Counted from the stretch's first letter, positions 1 through 14,700 are shown. The stretch: 64,000 bases of DNA from Pleodorina starrii (GCA_030267565.1 BRXU01000001.1:4216001-4280000), one strand, 5' to 3'. Made by a program: numbers and translations. Notes: a model not told the origin generated them from the sequence alone.

Positions 1-3000
1 CATCGCCACTGCCGCCATCGCCGCCACCACCATCGCCGCTACCACCATCGCCGCAACCACCATCGCCGCAACCACCATCTCCGCAACCACCATCGCCACT
101 GCCGCCATCGCCGCAACCACCATCGCCACTGCCGCCATCGCCGCCACCACCATCGCCGCTACCACCATCGCCGCAACCACCATCGCCGCAACCACCATCG
201 CCACTGCCGCCATCGCCGCCACCACCATCGCCGCAACCACCATCGCCACCGTCGCCATCGCCACCACCATCGCCAACGCCGCCATCGCCACCACCATCGC
301 CACTGCCGCCATCGCCACCACCATCGCAACTGCCGCCATCGCCACCACCATCGCCACTGCCGCCATCTCCGCCACCTTCGCCGCAACCACCATCGCCGCA
401 ACCACCATCGCCGCAACCACCATCGCCGCAACCACCATCGCCGCAACCACCATCGGCGCCACCACCATCGCCGCAACCACCATCGCCACCGTCGCCATCG
501 CCACTAACATCCCCACCGCCGCCATCGCCACCATCATCGCCACTGCCGCCATTGCCACCACCATCGCCACTGCCGCCATCGCCACCACGATCGCCACTGC
601 CGCCATCTCCGCCACCATCGCCGCAACCACCATCGCCGCAACCACCATCGCCGCAACCACCATCGCCGCAACCACCATCGCCGCAACCACCATCGCCGCA
701 ACCACCATCGGCGCCACCACCATCGCCGCAACCACCATCGCCGCAACCACCATCGGCGCCACCACCATCGCCTCAACCACCATCGCCGCAACCACCATCG
801 GCGCCACCACCATCGCCGCAACCACCATCGCCGCAACCACCATCGGCGCCACCACCATCGCCGCAACCACCATCGCCGCAACCACCATCGGCGCCACCAC
901 CATCGCCGCAACCACCATCGGCGCCACCATCGCCACCGCCGCCATCGCCGCAAGCACCATCGCCGCAACCACCATCGCCGCAACCACCATCGCCACTGCC
1001 GCCATCGCCGCAACCACCATCGCCACTGCCGCCATCGCCGCCACCACCATCGCCGCTACCACCATCGCCGCAACCACCATCGCCGCAACCACCATCTCCG
1101 CAACCACCATCGCCACTGCCGCCATCGCCGCAACCACCATCGCCACTGCCGCCATCGCCGCCACCACCATCGCCGCTACCACCATCGCCGCAACCACCAT
1201 CGCCGCAACCACCATCGCCACTGCCGCCATCGCCGCCACCACCATCGCCGCAACCACCATCGCCACCGTCGCCATCGCCACCACCATCGCCAACGCCGCC
1301 ATCGCCACCACCATCGCCACTGCCGCCATCGCCACCACCATCGCAACTGCCGCCATCGCCACCACCATCGCCACTGCCGCCATCTCCGCCACCTTCGCCG
1401 CAACCACCATCGCCGCAACCACCATCGCCGCAACCACCATCGCCGCAACCACCATCGCCGCAACCACCATCGGCGCCACCACCATCGCCGCAACCACCAT
1501 CGCCACCGTCGCCATCGCCACTAACATCCCCACCGCCGCCATCGCCACCATCATCGCCACTGCCGCCATTGCCACCACCATCGCCACTGCCGCCATCGCC
1601 ACCACGATCGCCACTGCCGCCATCTCCGCCACCATCGCCGCAACCACCATCGCCGCAACCACCATCGCCGCAACCACCATCGCCGCAACCACCATCGCCG
1701 CAACCACCATCGCCACTGCCGCCATCGCCGCCACCGCCGCCATCGCCGCAACCACCATCGCCACTGCCGCCATCGCCGCCACCACCATCGCCGCTACCAC
1801 CATCGCCGCAACCACCATCGCCGCAACCACCATCGCCACTGCCGCCATCGCCGCCACCACCATCGCCGCAACCACCATCGCCACCGTCGCCATCGCCACC
1901 ACCATCGCCAACGCCGCCATCGCCACCACCATCGCCACTGCCGCCATCGCCACCACCATCGCAACTGCCGCCATCGCCACCACCATCGCCACTGCCGCCA
2001 TCTCCGCCACCTTCGCCGCAACCACCATCGCCGCAACCACCATCGCCGCAACCACCATCGCCGCAACCACCATCGCCGCAACCACCATCGGCGCCACCAC
2101 CATCGCCGCAACCACCATCGCCACCGTCGCCATCGCCACTAACATCCCCACCGCCGCCATCGCCACCATCATCGCCACTGCCGCCATTGCCACCACCATC
2201 GCCACTGCCGCCATCGCCACCACGATCGCCACTGCCGCCATCTCCGCCACCATCGCCGCAACCACCATCGCCGCAACCACCATCGCCGCAACCACCATCG
2301 CCGCAACCACCATCGCCGCAACCACCATCGCCACTGCCGCCCTCGCCGCCACCGCCGCCACCGCCGCCAACGACGCACCCACCATCGCCACTGCCGCCAT
2401 CGCCGCAACCACCATCGCCGCAACCACCATCGCCACTGCCGCCATCTCCGCCACCATCGCCGCAACCACCATCGCCGCAACCACCATCGCCGCAACCACC
2501 ATCGCCGCAACCACCATCGCCACTGCCGCCATCGCCGCCACCGCCGCCATCGCCACCGTCGCCATCGCCACCACCATCGCCACCGCCGCCATCGCCGCAA
2601 CCACCATCGCCACTGCCGCCATCGCCGCCACCACCATCGCCGCAACCACCATCGCCACCGTCGCCATCGCCACCACCATCGCCACCGCCGCCATCGCCAC
2701 CACCATCGCCACTGCCGCCATCGCCACCACCATCGCCACTGCCGCCATCGCCACCACCATCGCCACTGCCGCCATCTCCGCCACCATCGCCGCAACCACC
2801 ATCGCCGCAACCACCATCGCCGCAACCACCATCGCCACTGCCGCCATCGCCGCCACCACCATCGCTGCAACCACCATCGCCACCGTCGCCATCGCCACCA
2901 CCATCGCCACCGCCGCCATCGCCACCACCATCGCCACTGCCGCCATCGCCACCACCATCGCCACTGCCGCCATCGCCACCACCATCGCCACTGCCGCCAT

Positions 3001-6000
3001 CGCCACCACCATCGCCACTGCCGCCATCTCCGCCACCATCGCCGCAACCACCATCGCCGCAACCACCATCGCCGCAACCACCATCGCCACTGCCGCCATC
3101 GCCGCCACCACCATCGCTGCAACCACCATCGCCACCGTCGCCATCGCCACCACCATCGCCACCGCCGCCATCGCCACCACCATCGCCACTGCCGCCATCG
3201 CCACCACCATCGCCACTGCCGCCATCTCCGCCACCTTCGCCGCAACCACCATCGCCGCAACCACCATCGCCGCAACCACCATCGCCGCAACCACCATCGG
3301 CGACACCACCATCGCCGCAACCACCATCGCCACCGTCGCCATCGCCACTAACATCCCCACCGCCGCCATCGCCACCATCATCGCCACTGCCGCCATTGCC
3401 ACCACCATCGCCACTGCCGCCATCGCCACCACGATCGCCACTGCCGCCATCTCCGCCACCATCGCCGCAACCACCATCGCCGCAACCACCATCGCTGCAA
3501 CCACCATCGCCGCAACCACCATCTCCGCAACCACCATCGCCGCAACCACCATCGGCGCCACCACCATCGCCGCAACCACCATCGCCGCAACCACCATCGG
3601 CGCCACCACCATCGCCTCAACCACCATCGCCGCAACCACCATCGGCGCCACCACCATCGCCTCAACCACCATCGCCGCAACCACCATCGGCGCCACCACC
3701 ATCGCCGCAACCACCATCGCCGCAACCACCATCGGCGCCACCACCATCGCCGCAACCACCATCGGCGCCACCATCGCCACCGCCGCCATCGCCGCAACCA
3801 CCATCGCCGCAACCACCATCGCCGCAACCACCATCGCCACTGCCGCCATCGCCGCAACCAGCATCGCCACTGCCGCCATCGCCGCCACCACCATCGCCGC
3901 TACCACCATCGCCGCAACCACCATCGCCGCAACCACCATCGCCGCAACCACCATCGCCACTGCCGCCATCGCCGCAACCACCATCGCCACTGCCGCCATC
4001 GCCGCCACCACCATCGCCGCTACCACCATCGCCGCAACCACCATCGCCGCAACCACCATCGCCACTGCCGCCATCGCCGCCACCACCATCGCCGCAACCA
4101 CCATCGCCACCGTCGCTATCGCCACCACCATCGCCAACGCCGCCATCGCCACCACCATCGCCACTGCCGCCATCGCCACCACCATCGCCACTGCCGCCAT
4201 CGCCACCACCATCGCCGCAACCACCATCGCCGCAACCACCTTCGCCGCAACCACCATCGCCGCAACCACCATCGCCGCAACCACCATCGCCGCAACCACC
4301 ATCGCCGCAACCACCATCGGCGCCACCACCATCGCCGCAACCACCATCGCCACCGTCGCCATCGCCACTAACATCCCCACCGCCGCCATCGCCACCATCA
4401 TCGCCACTGCCGCCATTGCCACCACCATCGCCACTGCCGCCATCGCCACCACGATCGCCACTGCCGCCATCTCCGCCACCATCGGCGCCACCACCATCGC
4501 CGCAACCACCATCGCCGCAACCACCATCGCCGCAACCACCATCGCCGCAACCACCATCGCCACTGCCGCCATCGCCGCCACCGCCGCCATCGCCGCAACC
4601 ACCATCGCCACTGCCGCCATCGCCGCAACCACCATCGCCGCAACCACCATCGCCACTGCCGCCATCTCCGCCACCATCGCCGCAACCACCATCGCCGCAA
4701 CCACCATCGGCGCCACCACCATCGCCTCAACCACCATCGCCGCAACCACCATCGGCGCCACCACCATCGCCTCAACCACCATCGCCGCAACCACCATCGG
4801 CGCCACCACCATCGCCGCAACCACCATCGCCGCAACCACCATCGGCGCCACCACCATCGCCGCAACCACCATCGGCGCCACCATCGCCACCGCCGCCATC
4901 GCCGCAACCACCATCGCCGCAACCACCATCGCCGCAACCACCATCGCCACTGCCGCCATCGCCGCAACCAGCATCGCCACTGCCGCCATCGCCGCCACCA
5001 CCATCGCCGCTACCACCATCGCCGCAACCACCATCGCCGCAACCACCATCGCCGCAACCACCATCGCCACTGCCGCCATCGCCGCAACCACCATCGCCAC
5101 TGCCGCCATCGCCGCCACCACCATCGCCGCTACCACCATCGCCGCAACCACCATCGCCGCAACCACCATCGCCACTGCCGCCATCGCCGCCACCACCATC
5201 GCCGCAACCACCATCGCCACCGTCGCTATCGCCACCACCATCGCCAACGCCGCCATCGCCACCACCATCGCCACTGCCGCCATCGCCACCACCATCGCCA
5301 CTGCCGCCATCGCCACCACCATCGCCGCAACCACCATCGCCGCAACCACCTTCGCCGCAACCACCATCGCCGCAACCACCATCGCCGCAACCACCATCGC
5401 CGCAACCACCATCGCCGCAACCACCATCGGCGCCACCACCATCGCCGCAACCACCATCGCCACCGTCGCCATCGCCACTAACATCCCCACCGCCGCCATC
5501 GCCACCATCATCGCCACTGCCGCCATTGCCACCACCATCGCCACTGCCGCCATCGCCACCACGATCGCCACTGCCGCCATCTCCGCCACCATCGGCGCCA
5601 CCACCATCGCCGCAACCACCATCGCCGCAACCACCATCGCCGCAACCACCATCGCCGCAACCACCATCGCCACTGCCGCCATCGCCGCCACCGCCGCCAT
5701 CGCCGCAACCACCATCGCCACTGCCGCCATCGCCGCAACCACCATCGCCGCAACCACCATCGCCACTGCCGCCATCTCCGCCACCATCGCCGCAACCACC
5801 ATCGCCGCAACCACCATCGCCGCAACCACCATCGCCGCAACCACCATCGCCACTGCCGCCATCGCCGCCACCGCCGCCATCGCCGCAACCACCATCGCCA
5901 CTGCCGCCATCGCCGCCACCGCCGCCATCGCCGCAACCACCATCGCCGCAACCACCATCGCCGCAACCACCATCGCCACTGCCGCCATCGCCACCACGAT

Positions 6001-9000
6001 CGCCACTGCCGCCATCTCCGCCACCATCGCCGCAACCACCATCGCCGCAACCACCATCGCCGCAACCACCATCGCCGCAACCACCATCGCCGCAACCACC
6101 ATCGCCGCAACCACCATCGGCGCCACCACCATCGCCGCAACCACCATCGCCGCAACCACCATCGGCGCCACCACCATCGCCTCAACCACCATCGCCGCAA
6201 CCACCATCGGCGCCACCACCATCGCCGCAACCACCATCGCCGCAACCACCATCGGCGCCACCACCATCGCCGCAACCACCATCGCCGCAACCACCATCGG
6301 CGCCACCACCATCGCCGCAACCACCATCGGCGCCACCATCGCCACCGCCGCCATCGCCGCAAGCACCATCGCCGCAACCACCATCGCCGCAACCACCATC
6401 GCCACTGCCGCCATCGCCGCAACCACCATCGCCACTGCCGCCATCGCCGCCACCACCATCGCCGCTACCACCATCGCCGCAACCACCATCGCCGCAACCA
6501 CCATCTCCGCAACCACCATCGCCACTGCCGCCATCGCCGCAACCACCATCGCCACTGCCGCCATCGCCGCCACCACCATCGCCGCTACCACCATCGCCGC
6601 AACCACCATCGCCGCAACCACCATCGCCACTGCCGCCATCGCCGCCACCACCATCGCCGCAACCACCATCGCCACCGTCGCCATCGCCACCACCATCGCC
6701 AACGCCGCCATCGCCACCACCATCGCCACTGCCGCCATCGCCACCACCATCGCAACTGCCGCCATCGCCACCACCATCGCCACTGCCGCCATCTCCGCCA
6801 CCTTCGCCGCAACCACCATCGCCGCAACCACCATCGCCGCAACCACCATCGCCGCAACCACCATCGCCGCAACCACCATCGGCGCCACCACCATCGCCGC
6901 AACCACCATCGCCACCGTCGCCATCGCCACTAACATCCCCACCGCCGCCATCGCCACCATCATCGCCACTGCCGCCATTGCCACCACCATCGCCACTGCC
7001 GCCATCGCCACCACGATCGCCACTGCCGCCATCTCCGCCACCATCGCCGCAACCACCATCGCCGCAACCACCATCGCCGCAACCACCATCGCCGCAACCA
7101 CCATCGCCGCAACCACCATCGCCACTGCCGCCATCGCCGCCACCGCCGCCATCGCCGCAACCACCATCGCCACTGCCGCCATCGCCGCCACCACCATCGC
7201 CGCTACCACCATCGCCGCAACCACCATCGCCGCAACCACCATCGCCACTGCCGCCATCGCCGCCACCACCATCGCCGCAACCACCATCGCCACCGTCGCC
7301 ATCGCCACCACCATCGCCAACGCCGCCATCGCCACCACCATCGCCACTGCCGCCATCGCCACCACCATCGCAACTGCCGCCATCGCCACCACCATCGCCA
7401 CTGCCGCCATCTCCGCCACCTTCGCCGCAACCACCATCGCCGCAACCACCATCGCCGCAACCACCATCGCCGCAACCACCATCGCCGCAACCACCATCGG
7501 CGCCACCACCATCGCCGCAACCACCATCGCCACCGTCGCCATCGCCACTAACATCCCCACCGCCGCCATCGCCACCATCATCGCCACTGCCGCCATTGCC
7601 ACCACCATCGCCACTGCCGCCATCGCCACCACGATCGCCACTGCCGCCATCTCCGCCACCATCGCCGCAACCACCATCGCCGCAACCACCATCGCCGCAA
7701 CCACCATCGCCGCAACCACCATCGCCGCAACCACCATCGCCACTGCCGCCATCGCCGCCACCGCCGCCATCGCCGCAACCACCATCGCCACTGCCGCCAT
7801 CGCCGCAACCACCATCGCCGCAACCACCATCGCCACTGCCGCCATCTCCGCCACCATCGCCGCAACCACCATCGCCGCAACCACCATCGCCGCAACCACC
7901 ATCGCCGCAACCACCATCGCCACTGCCGCCATCGCCGCCACCGCCGCCATCGCCACCGTCGCCATCGCCACCACCATCGCCACCGCCGCCATCGCCGCAA
8001 CCACCATCGCCACTGCCGCCATCGCCGCCACCACCATCGCCGCAACCACCATCGCCACCGTCGCCATCGCCACCACCATCGCCACCGCCGCCATCGCCAC
8101 CACCATCGCCACTGCCGCCATCGCCACCACCATCGCCACTGCCGCCATCGCCACCACCATCGCCACTGCCGCCATCTCCGCCACCATCGCCGCAACCACC
8201 ATCGCCGCAACCACCATCGCCGCAACCACCATCGCCACTGCCGCCATCGCCGCCACCACCATCGCTGCAACCACCATCGCCACCGTCGCCATCGCCACCA
8301 CCATCGCCACCGCCGCCATCGCCACCACCATCGCCACTGCCGCCATCGCCACCACCATCGCCACTGCCGCCATCGCCACCACCATCGCCACTGCCGCCAT
8401 CGCCACCACCATCGCCACTGCCGCCATCTCCGCCACCATCGCCGCAACCACCATCGCCGCAACCACCATCGCCGCAACCACCATCGCCACTGCCGCCATC
8501 GCCGCCACCACCATCGCTGCAACCACCATCGCCACCGTCGCCATCGCCACCACCATCGCCACCGCCGCCATCGCCACCACCATCGCCACTGCCGCCATCG
8601 CCACCACCATCGCCACTGCCGCCATCTCCGCCACCTTCGCCGCAACCACCATCGCCGCAACCACCATCGCCGCAACCACCATCGCCGCAACCACCATCGG
8701 CGACACCACCATCGCCGCAACCACCATCGCCACCGTCGCCATCGCCACTAACATCCCCACCGCCGCCATCGCCACCATCATCGCCACTGCCGCCATTGCC
8801 ACCACCATCGCCACTGCCGCCATCGCCACCACGATCGCCACTGCCGCCATCTCCGCCACCATCGCCGCAACCACCATCGCCGCAACCACCATCGCTGCAA
8901 CCACCATCGCCGCAACCACCATCTCCGCAACCACCATCGCCGCAACCACCATCGGCGCCACCACCATCGCCGCAACCACCATCGCCGCAACCACCATCGG

Positions 9001-11627
9001 CGCCACCACCATCGCCTCAACCACCATCGCCGCAACCACCATCGGCGCCACCACCATCGCCTCAACCACCATCGCCGCAACCACCATCGGCGCCACCACC
9101 ATCGCCGCAACCACCATCGCCGCAACCACCATCGGCGCCACCACCATCGCCGCAACCACCATCGGCGCCACCATCGCCACCGCCGCCATCGCCGCAACCA
9201 CCATCGCCGCAACCACCATCGCCGCAACCACCATCGCCACTGCCGCCATCGCCGCAACCAGCATCGCCACTGCCGCCATCGCCGCCACCACCATCGCCGC
9301 TACCACCATCGCCGCAACCACCATCGCCGCAACCACCATCGCCGCAACCACCATCGCCACTGCCGCCATCGCCGCAACCACCATCGCCACTGCCGCCATC
9401 GCCGCCACCACCATCGCCGCTACCACCATCGCCGCAACCACCATCGCCGCAACCACCATCGCCACTGCCGCCATCGCCGCCACCACCATCGCCGCAACCA
9501 CCATCGCCACCGTCGCTATCGCCACCACCATCGCCAACGCCGCCATCGCCACCACCATCGCCACTGCCGCCATCGCCACCACCATCGCCACTGCCGCCAT
9601 CGCCACCACCATCGCCGCAACCACCATCGCCGCAACCACCTTCGCCGCAACCACCATCGCCGCAACCACCATCGCCGCAACCACCATCGCCGCAACCACC
9701 ATCGCCGCAACCACCATCGGCGCCACCACCATCGCCGCAACCACCATCGCCACCGTCGCCATCGCCACTAACATCCCCACCGCCGCCATCGCCACCATCA
9801 TCGCCACTGCCGCCATTGCCACCACCATCGCCACTGCCGCCATCGCCACCACGATCGCCACTGCCGCCATCTCCGCCACCATCGGCGCCACCACCATCGC
9901 CGCAACCACCATCGCCGCAACCACCATCGCCGCAACCACCATCGCCGCAACCACCATCGCCACTGCCGCCATCGCCGCCACCGCCGCCATCGCCGCAACC
10001 ACCATCGCCACTGCCGCCATCGCCGCAACCACCATCGCCGCAACCACCATCGCCACTGCCGCCATCTCCGCCACCATCGCCGCAACCACCATCGCCGCAA
10101 CCACCATCGGCGCCACCACCATCGCCTCAACCACCATCGCCGCAACCACCATCGGCGCCACCACCATCGCCTCAACCACCATCGCCGCAACCACCATCGG
10201 CGCCACCACCATCGCCGCAACCACCATCGCCGCAACCACCATCGGCGCCACCACCATCGCCGCAACCACCATCGGCGCCACCATCGCCACCGCCGCCATC
10301 GCCGCAACCACCATCGCCGCAACCACCATCGCCGCAACCACCATCGCCACTGCCGCCATCGCCGCAACCAGCATCGCCACTGCCGCCATCGCCGCCACCA
10401 CCATCGCCGCTACCACCATCGCCGCAACCACCATCGCCGCAACCACCATCGCCGCAACCACCATCGCCACTGCCGCCATCGCCGCAACCACCATCGCCAC
10501 TGCCGCCATCGCCGCCACCACCATCGCCGCTACCACCATCGCCGCAACCACCATCGCCGCAACCACCATCGCCACTGCCGCCATCGCCGCCACCACCATC
10601 GCCGCAACCACCATCGCCACCGTCGCTATCGCCACCACCATCGCCAACGCCGCCATCGCCACCACCATCGCCACTGCCGCCATCGCCACCACCATCGCCA
10701 CTGCCGCCATCGCCACCACCATCGCCGCAACCACCATCGCCGCAACCACCTTCGCCGCAACCACCATCGCCGCAACCACCATCGCCGCAACCACCATCGC
10801 CGCAACCACCATCGCCGCAACCACCATCGGCGCCACCACCATCGCCGCAACCACCATCGCCACCGTCGCCATCGCCACTAACATCCCCACCGCCGCCATC
10901 GCCACCATCATCGCCACTGCCGCCATTGCCACCACCATCGCCACTGCCGCCATCGCCACCACGATCGCCACTGCCGCCATCTCCGCCACCATCGGCGCCA
11001 CCACCATCGCCGCAACCACCATCGCCGCAACCACCATCGCCGCAACCACCATCGCCGCAACCACCATCGCCACTGCCGCCATCGCCGCCACCGCCGCCAT
11101 CGCCGCAACCACCATCGCCACTGCCGCCATCGCCGCAACCACCATCGCCGCAACCACCATCGCCACTGCCGCCATCTCCGCCACCATCGCCGCAACCACC
11201 ATCGCCGCAACCACCATCGCCGCAACCACCATCGCCGCAACCACCATCGCCACTGCCGCCATCGCCGCCACCGCCGCCATCGCCGCAACCACCATCGCCA
11301 CTGCCGCCATCGCCGCCACCGCCGCCATCGCCGCAACCACCATCGCCACTGCCGCCATCGCCGCCACCACCATCGCCGCAACCACCATCGCCACCGTCGC
11401 CATCGCCACCACCATCGCCACCGCCGCCATCGCCACCACCATCGCCACTGCCGCCATCGCCACCACCATCGCCACTGCCGCCATCGCCACCACCATCGCC
11501 ACTGCCGCCATCTCCGCCACCATCGCCGCAACCACCATCACCGCAACCACCATCGCCGCAACCACCATCGCCGCAACCACCATCGCCACTGCCGCCATCG
11601 CCGCCACCACCATCGCCGCAACCACCA
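1..11627 (+). repeat. Giant 15-bp minisatellite, left part
   Basis: The whole interval is built from 15-bp variants such as CCGCAACCACCATCG, CCACTGCCGCCATCG, CCGCCACCACCATCG and CCGGCGCCACCACCATCG-like insert units. It is open at the left edge, so the true length is unknown. A marker variant containing ACTAACATCC occurs 11 times (503, 1520, 2138, 3347, 4367, 5477, 6929, 7547, 8747, 9767, 10877). Spacings 618, 1209, 1020 and 1110 recur as 618, 1200, 1020 and 1110, which shows a large duplication of about 5.4 kb within the array. The array is cut at 11627 by a LINE and resumes at 23661. Confidence 0.97.
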
Positions 11628-11660
11628 AAAAAGTCGGTAAAAGTTATGGTTAAAATATAG
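3..11660 (+). CDS. Candidate (PPSPX)n hydroxyproline-rich glycoprotein rod (partial)
   Basis: One + strand frame (codons starting at multiples of 3) reads [15 protein letters not shown] and PPSAP pentads without a stop from the left edge to 11660, where it runs a few codons into the LINE. PPSPX repeats are the shaft motif of Chlamydomonas GP1-type cell-wall glycoproteins. Many unit differences are synonymous here (TCG/TCT/TCA, CCA/CCG/CCT, CTG/CTA), and all marker spacings are multiples of three. Against a gene: no start, signal peptide or flanking exon is visible, openness is cheap in a stop-poor repeat, and the interval lies opposite an apparent intron of the minus-strand gene. It may be coding, formerly coding or a noncoding expansion. 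Confidence 0.35.
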   Translation, partial: SPLPPSPPPPSPLPPSPQPPSPQPPSPQPPSPLPPSPQPPSPLPPSPPPPSPLPPSPQPPSPQPPSPLPPSPPPPSPQPPSPPSPSPPPSPTPPSPPPSPLPPSPPPSQLPPSPPPSPLPPSPPPSPQPPSPQPPSPQPPSPQPPSPQPPSAPPPSPQPPSPPSPSPLTSPPPPSPPSSPLPPLPPPSPLPPSPPRSPLPPSPPPSPQPPSPQPPSPQPPSPQPPSPQPPSPQPPSAPPPSPQPPSPQPPSAPPPSPQPPSPQPPSAPPPSPQPPSPQPPSAPPPSPQPPSPQPPSAPPPSPQPPSAPPSPPPPSPQAPSPQPPSPQPPSPLPPSPQPPSPLPPSPPPPSPLPPSPQPPSPQPPSPQPPSPLPPSPQPPSPLPPSPPPPSPLPPSPQPPSPQPPSPLPPSPPPPSPQPPSPPSPSPPPSPTPPSPPPSPLPPSPPPSQLPPSPPPSPLPPSPPPSPQPPSPQPPSPQPPSPQPPSPQPPSAPPPSPQPPSPPSPSPLTSPPPPSPPSSPLPPLPPPSPLPPSPPRSPLPPSPPPSPQPPSPQPPSPQPPSPQPPSPQPPSPLPPSPPPPPSPQPPSPLPPSPPPPSPLPPSPQPPSPQPPSPLPPSPPPPSPQPPSPPSPSPPPSPTPPSPPPSPLPPSPPPSQLPPSPPPSPLPPSPPPSPQPPSPQPPSPQPPSPQPPSPQPPSAPPPSPQPPSPPSPSPLTSPPPPSPPSSPLPPLPPPSPLPPSPPRSPLPPSPPPSPQPPSPQPPSPQPPSPQPPSPQPPSPLPPSPPPPPPPPTTHPPSPLPPSPQPPSPQPPSPLPPSPPPSPQPPSPQPPSPQPPSPQPPSPLPPSPPPPPSPPSPSPPPSPPPPSPQPPSPLPPSPPPPSPQPPSPPSPSPPPSPPPPSPPPSPLPPSPPPSPLPPSPPPSPLPPSPPPSPQPPSPQPPSPQPPSPLPPSPPPPSLQPPSPPSPSPPPSPPPPSPPPSPLPPSPPPSPLPPSPPPSPLPPSPPPSPLPPSPPPSPQPPSPQPPSPQPPSPLPPSPPPPSLQPPSPPSPSPPPSPPPPSPPPSPLPPSPPPSPLPPSPPPSPQPPSPQPPSPQPPSPQPPSATPPSPQPPSPPSPSPLTSPPPPSPPSSPLPPLPPPSPLPPSPPRSPLPPSPPPSPQPPSPQPPSLQPPSPQPPSPQPPSPQPPSAPPPSPQPPSPQPPSAPPPSPQPPSPQPPSAPPPSPQPPSPQPPSAPPPSPQPPSPQPPSAPPPSPQPPSAPPSPPPPSPQPPSPQPPSPQPPSPLPPSPQPASPLPPSPPPPSPLPPSPQPPSPQPPSPQPPSPLPPSPQPPSPLPPSPPPPSPLPPSPQPPSPQPPSPLPPSPPPPSPQPPSPPSLSPPPSPTPPSPPPSPLPPSPPPSPLPPSPPPSPQPPSPQPPSPQPPSPQPPSPQPPSPQPPSPQPPSAPPPSPQPPSPPSPSPLTSPPPPSPPSSPLPPLPPPSPLPPSPPRSPLPPSPPPSAPPPSPQPPSPQPPSPQPPSPQPPSPLPPSPPPPPSPQPPSPLPPSPQPPSPQPPSPLPPSPPPSPQPPSPQPPSAPPPSPQPPSPQPPSAPPPSPQPPSPQPPSAPPPSPQPPSPQPPSAPPPSPQPPSAPPSPPPPSPQPPSPQPPSPQPPSPLPPSPQPASPLPPSPPPPSPLPPSPQPPSPQPPSPQPPSPLPPSPQPPSPLPPSPPPPSPLPPSPQPPSPQPPSPLPPSPPPPSPQPPSPPSLSPPPSPTPPSPPPSPLPPSPPPSPLPPSPPPSPQPPSPQPPSPQPPSPQPPSPQPPSPQPPSPQPPSAPPPSPQPPSPPSPSPLTSPPPPSPPSSPLPPLPPPSPLPPSPPRSPLPPSPPPSAPPPSPQPPSPQPPSPQPPSPQPPSPLPPSPPPPPSPQPPSPLPPSPQPPSPQPPSPLPPSPPPSPQPPSPQPPSPQPPSPQPPSPLPPSPPPPPSPQPPSPLPPSPPPPPSPQPPSPQPPSPQPPSPLPPSPPRSPLPPSPPPSPQPPSPQPPSPQPPSPQPPSPQPPSPQPPSAPPPSPQPPSPQPPSAPPPSPQPPSPQPPSAPPPSPQPPSPQPPSAPPPSPQPPSPQPPSAPPPSPQPPSAPPSPPPPSPQAPSPQPPSPQPPSPLPPSPQPPSPLPPSPPPPSPLPPSPQPPSPQPPSPQPPSPLPPSPQPPSPLPPSPPPPSPLPPSPQPPSPQPPSPLPPSPPPPSPQPPSPPSPSPPPSPTPPSPPPSPLPPSPPPSQLPPSPPPSPLPPSPPPSPQPPSPQPPSPQPPSPQPPSPQPPSAPPPSPQPPSPPSPSPLTSPPPPSPPSSPLPPLPPPSPLPPSPPRSPLPPSPPPSPQPPSPQPPSPQPPSPQPPSPQPPSPLPPSPPPPPSPQPPSPLPPSPPPPSPLPPSPQPPSPQPPSPLPPSPPPPSPQPPSPPSPSPPPSPTPPSPPPSPLPPSPPPSQLPPSPPPSPLPPSPPPSPQPPSPQPPSPQPPSPQPPSPQPPSAPPPSPQPPSPPSPSPLTSPPPPSPPSSPLPPLPPPSPLPPSPPRSPLPPSPPPSPQPPSPQPPSPQPPSPQPPSPQPPSPLPPSPPPPPSPQPPSPLPPSPQPPSPQPPSPLPPSPPPSPQPPSPQPPSPQPPSPQPPSPLPPSPPPPPSPPSPSPPPSPPPPSPQPPSPLPPSPPPPSPQPPSPPSPSPPPSPPPPSPPPSPLPPSPPPSPLPPSPPPSPLPPSPPPSPQPPSPQPPSPQPPSPLPPSPPPPSLQPPSPPSPSPPPSPPPPSPPPSPLPPSPPPSPLPPSPPPSPLPPSPPPSPLPPSPPPSPQPPSPQPPSPQPPSPLPPSPPPPSLQPPSPPSPSPPPSPPPPSPPPSPLPPSPPPSPLPPSPPPSPQPPSPQPPSPQPPSPQPPSATPPSPQPPSPPSPSPLTSPPPPSPPSSPLPPLPPPSPLPPSPPRSPLPPSPPPSPQPPSPQPPSLQPPSPQPPSPQPPSPQPPSAPPPSPQPPSPQPPSAPPPSPQPPSPQPPSAPPPSPQPPSPQPPSAPPPSPQPPSPQPPSAPPPSPQPPSAPPSPPPPSPQPPSPQPPSPQPPSPLPPSPQPASPLPPSPPPPSPLPPSPQPPSPQPPSPQPPSPLPPSPQPPSPLPPSPPPPSPLPPSPQPPSPQPPSPLPPSPPPPSPQPPSPPSLSPPPSPTPPSPPPSPLPPSPPPSPLPPSPPPSPQPPSPQPPSPQPPSPQPPSPQPPSPQPPSPQPPSAPPPSPQPPSPPSPSPLTSPPPPSPPSSPLPPLPPPSPLPPSPPRSPLPPSPPPSAPPPSPQPPSPQPPSPQPPSPQPPSPLPPSPPPPPSPQPPSPLPPSPQPPSPQPPSPLPPSPPPSPQPPSPQPPSAPPPSPQPPSPQPPSAPPPSPQPPSPQPPSAPPPSPQPPSPQPPSAPPPSPQPPSAPPSPPPPSPQPPSPQPPSPQPPSPLPPSPQPASPLPPSPPPPSPLPPSPQPPSPQPPSPQPPSPLPPSPQPPSPLPPSPPPPSPLPPSPQPPSPQPPSPLPPSPPPPSPQPPSPPSLSPPPSPTPPSPPPSPLPPSPPPSPLPPSPPPSPQPPSPQPPSPQPPSPQPPSPQPPSPQPPSPQPPSAPPPSPQPPSPPSPSPLTSPPPPSPPSSPLPPLPPPSPLPPSPPRSPLPPSPPPSAPPPSPQPPSPQPPSPQPPSPQPPSPLPPSPPPPPSPQPPSPLPPSPQPPSPQPPSPLPPSPPPSPQPPSPQPPSPQPPSPQPPSPLPPSPPPPPSPQPPSPLPPSPPPPPSPQPPSPLPPSPPPPSPQPPSPPSPSPPPSPPPPSPPPSPLPPSPPPSPLPPSPPPSPLPPSPPPSPQPPSPQPPSPQPPSPQPPSPLPPSPPPPSPQPPKKSVKVMVKI

Positions 11661-11750
11661 CAAAAGGATATTAGAATAGCAGCGACCTCGGTGACAGCTG
11701 ACCAAATTTGAAGAGTAAGTCGCGACTTCCCGGTAAGCTGCAATTCAACC

Positions 11751-14700
11751 ATGCAAATGCTTGGATTGCTCGTGCTAACCGTGTTCATCTTGGGCGCCTA
11801 TGGCCGCACCGTGACCGAAGCGGGGACAATGGATGGGCTTAAGGTTCGGCGAAAGGCCGGCCTGCTCAAGGATCCAGAGTCCCAAGGGCTGAGGTCGGCG
11901 GATAAAAATGCGGTTTCAGATCTGGTTAGCCTTTTGAAAGAGCCGAACGAACAGGGACGCGAATTTCTCCTGGTCAATGTCGACAACGGACCACCGACCG
12001 CTGCAACGTTGATGCATACTCAGCTAAGTGTTGAAGTAAACCGACTCTACGTCCCCGGAGCTACACCAATGCGTGTCGACGCAGCAGACACCTTGGAAGC
12101 CGCTCATGCCTGTAAGCAGGCAACCATAACCCAGCTAAATGAGCCCCACAATGCGCAAACCTCCCTATCGATTACCAACTACCACAGCGAAGCATACGTA
12201 GGCAGCGATATGGCTTGGCATAGTAATTCAACTCGGCGATGCGTAAGGCAAACCAGGCCCAGCCCACGAGTGACCCTGACAGCAACCACTGACTTGCGAC
12301 ATGACAGCAAGAATTGCCACCTTTCAGCCAGCAACCATAAAGTAGGCGCCCAGGACACCAACCCAATTGACCCTGGAGGGCCTCTGCCTCGACAAGACAC
12401 CCCAGACAATGACATAGGACAGCACGCATACGATACCTCGAACACTTCCCTCGTGTTGAAACGGCCTCCACCATCATCTAGCGGCGACACCACTCAGCAG
12501 GGCGCGAAGGAACACTATGCTACGGACGCACTCACAGAGATGGTTATCAAGTCAAAAAACGTAATTACCAATGGCAAACTAGACCAAAGATACGAGAGCT
12601 GTAAGGAGCCAACCGGCAGCAAGCTGACGAAGGGTCACATGCCGCCACATCGCCCGGAATGGAGCGCATTAATGCCAGGGAACGCACGATGCATATCCTA
12701 CCTAAGTAGAGTGGCATATAAATCAGCAAATAACAGCCATGAAAGCAGCAATACGTGGATGAGGACATTCGACACGCGTACGGGAGAAAGAGCCGGGCAT
12801 ATGGCAACCATAGAGATGCCGACGAGCCTGTCTCTACATACCGGCTATCCCCCCCATCTTAGTTCGAATCAGCCATGCACCGCTAATATGCAGCCGCCAC
12901 AGTTTATAAGCAGACCTCTGCTGTTCGCCACAAACGGCGTTGATCTCCACATGGCGCGAGCCGACTCTCTCCCACTGCACCACAAGGCACTCGAAGGCCC
13001 GCCCCCTAGAGACGGACTAGAAGGACACGACAACCTGGCAGGCGTGAGTATCAGCCTGAGGGCCAGCAATCAAGGCAGTCACAGTGCCACGACGACCGGC
13101 AGCACCCCTAGGGGGGCCGGCCCTGGGACATGGTGGGATCCCGCACAAACCGACCGAGGCGCGTGCGCCGCGAGCGACGCACAGATCTATGGTAACCGCG
13201 AGCCCACCTCACACAGCGTGAGAGGCCGGGAGCGACGGAACCCGAACGCGGTAGTCAGGACCAGCCTCTGGCTGCTGCGCCAGGCAGGCATGACCCTGCT
13301 CCACTGGCTTCAGCTTGTAACGATGGCATACGTACAGTTCCATATCCTGTTATATCGTTACATGGTACTGGCGCCCCTGGCCGTCGCCCTTGCCATGTAT
13401 TGTGCACGCATTGCCGCTCTGAGCGCCATACACCTCGTACACATACTTAAGGCGGCGGTGCGACAAACCTTGCAACCCAACAGAACGCGGCGGGTACACA
13501 CCGAATGGACTCGAGCCGCCCATACAATACTACTCATGCCCCTCGCATTCACCCCAACCGCCCTAAACCTCGCCCTACAACCCCTGAACGACGTCGTCCA
13601 CTATCTGCTCTCTGCATTCCTCCTGATCTGGGCTGGACGCCTGATCCTTGTAACACTAGTTCTACCCCGAGGTGCCGCCCTGCTCCGCACCGTACGACAT
13701 GCCGTACACACCATACACGTCGGCACCCGCCAAGTATGGAGCGCACCCGGACCCCTTGCACATCAGCTGGCATTCTTCGCCATTCTCACCCTGATCTGCT
13801 GGCAACAGATCACAGGGGACATCATTGCACTATACCTCGCAGCCGGCATCCTCACCATTTCACGAGGTATGCAGGCCACACCACCATTAGCACGCCGCGT
13901 GCACGGCCACGTCTGTGCCTGTGTTCTCGCCGGTCTGCTCACACACGTCCCAAGCACGAGCCAACGCGCGGTTGCGCCTCTCGCAACGGCGCTCGCTCTG
14001 CTGGTCTTGGACATCCCGAAAGCGACCCGCCTCAGCCGGCCACAACATGAGCCCCAATACGGAGGGCCCGACGAGGGCACGACACGACACGCTGCAACAC
14101 CTGCCCACACGACCGGCACAAACAACGCGCCGCGACGCCCCGAGGACGTCCCCTGGCCGCCACCGGAACACCCGCCCGAACAGGCAACCCCCACCTACCA
14201 CGAAAAGCAACGAGCGCAGATGTGCATGATTCACGCCATTAACAACCTGCTCGGGGGCCCGTACATCGACCCACCCCACGTACTAAGCTACTGTCGTACC
14301 ATGACAACACACATGCAGCAGCAAGGCCTCCATGCAGCGGCCGCCATCTGGAAGCACGCACACAACCCCATCACGGGCCACTTCTCCACCATAGTGCTGA
14401 ACCACTACCTACGCCACAACGTACGGATCCGCGACGCCAGCGGCAACACACCCCACGACACACACATCGCATCAGTGAGCACCGAGCTTCCGATCCGCAA
14501 AGGGGACCAGCTCGACACCCTCTGGGCACAACTCCCCCCCCACGCCCAAAGCTGGGGTTTCATAGTGCATCTCGAAGGCCATGCCGTCGCAGTCCGAAGG
14601 CAACACACGCATTGGTTCATTATTGACTCGCAATCGCCGCGCCCGACACAGCTGACAACCAATTGGCCCCTCGCCCACGGCACTATCTACTGCCTCCAAC

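Noticed and set aside
159..11531. Many minus-strand frames of RWW/RRW repeats across the minisatellite
   Set aside because: They are reverse reading of a stop-poor 15-bp repeat, broken repeatedly by variant units; no codon pattern supports them.
10172..11788. 538-codon minus-strand glycine/aspartate-rich frame
   Set aside because: Antisense of the minisatellite; its N-terminal part is antisense of the LINE 5' end and it is stopped by a normal repeat variant.
13505..14050. Alternative ORFs inside the LINE coding region
   Set aside because: GC-rich shadows of the main ORF, lacking any motif.
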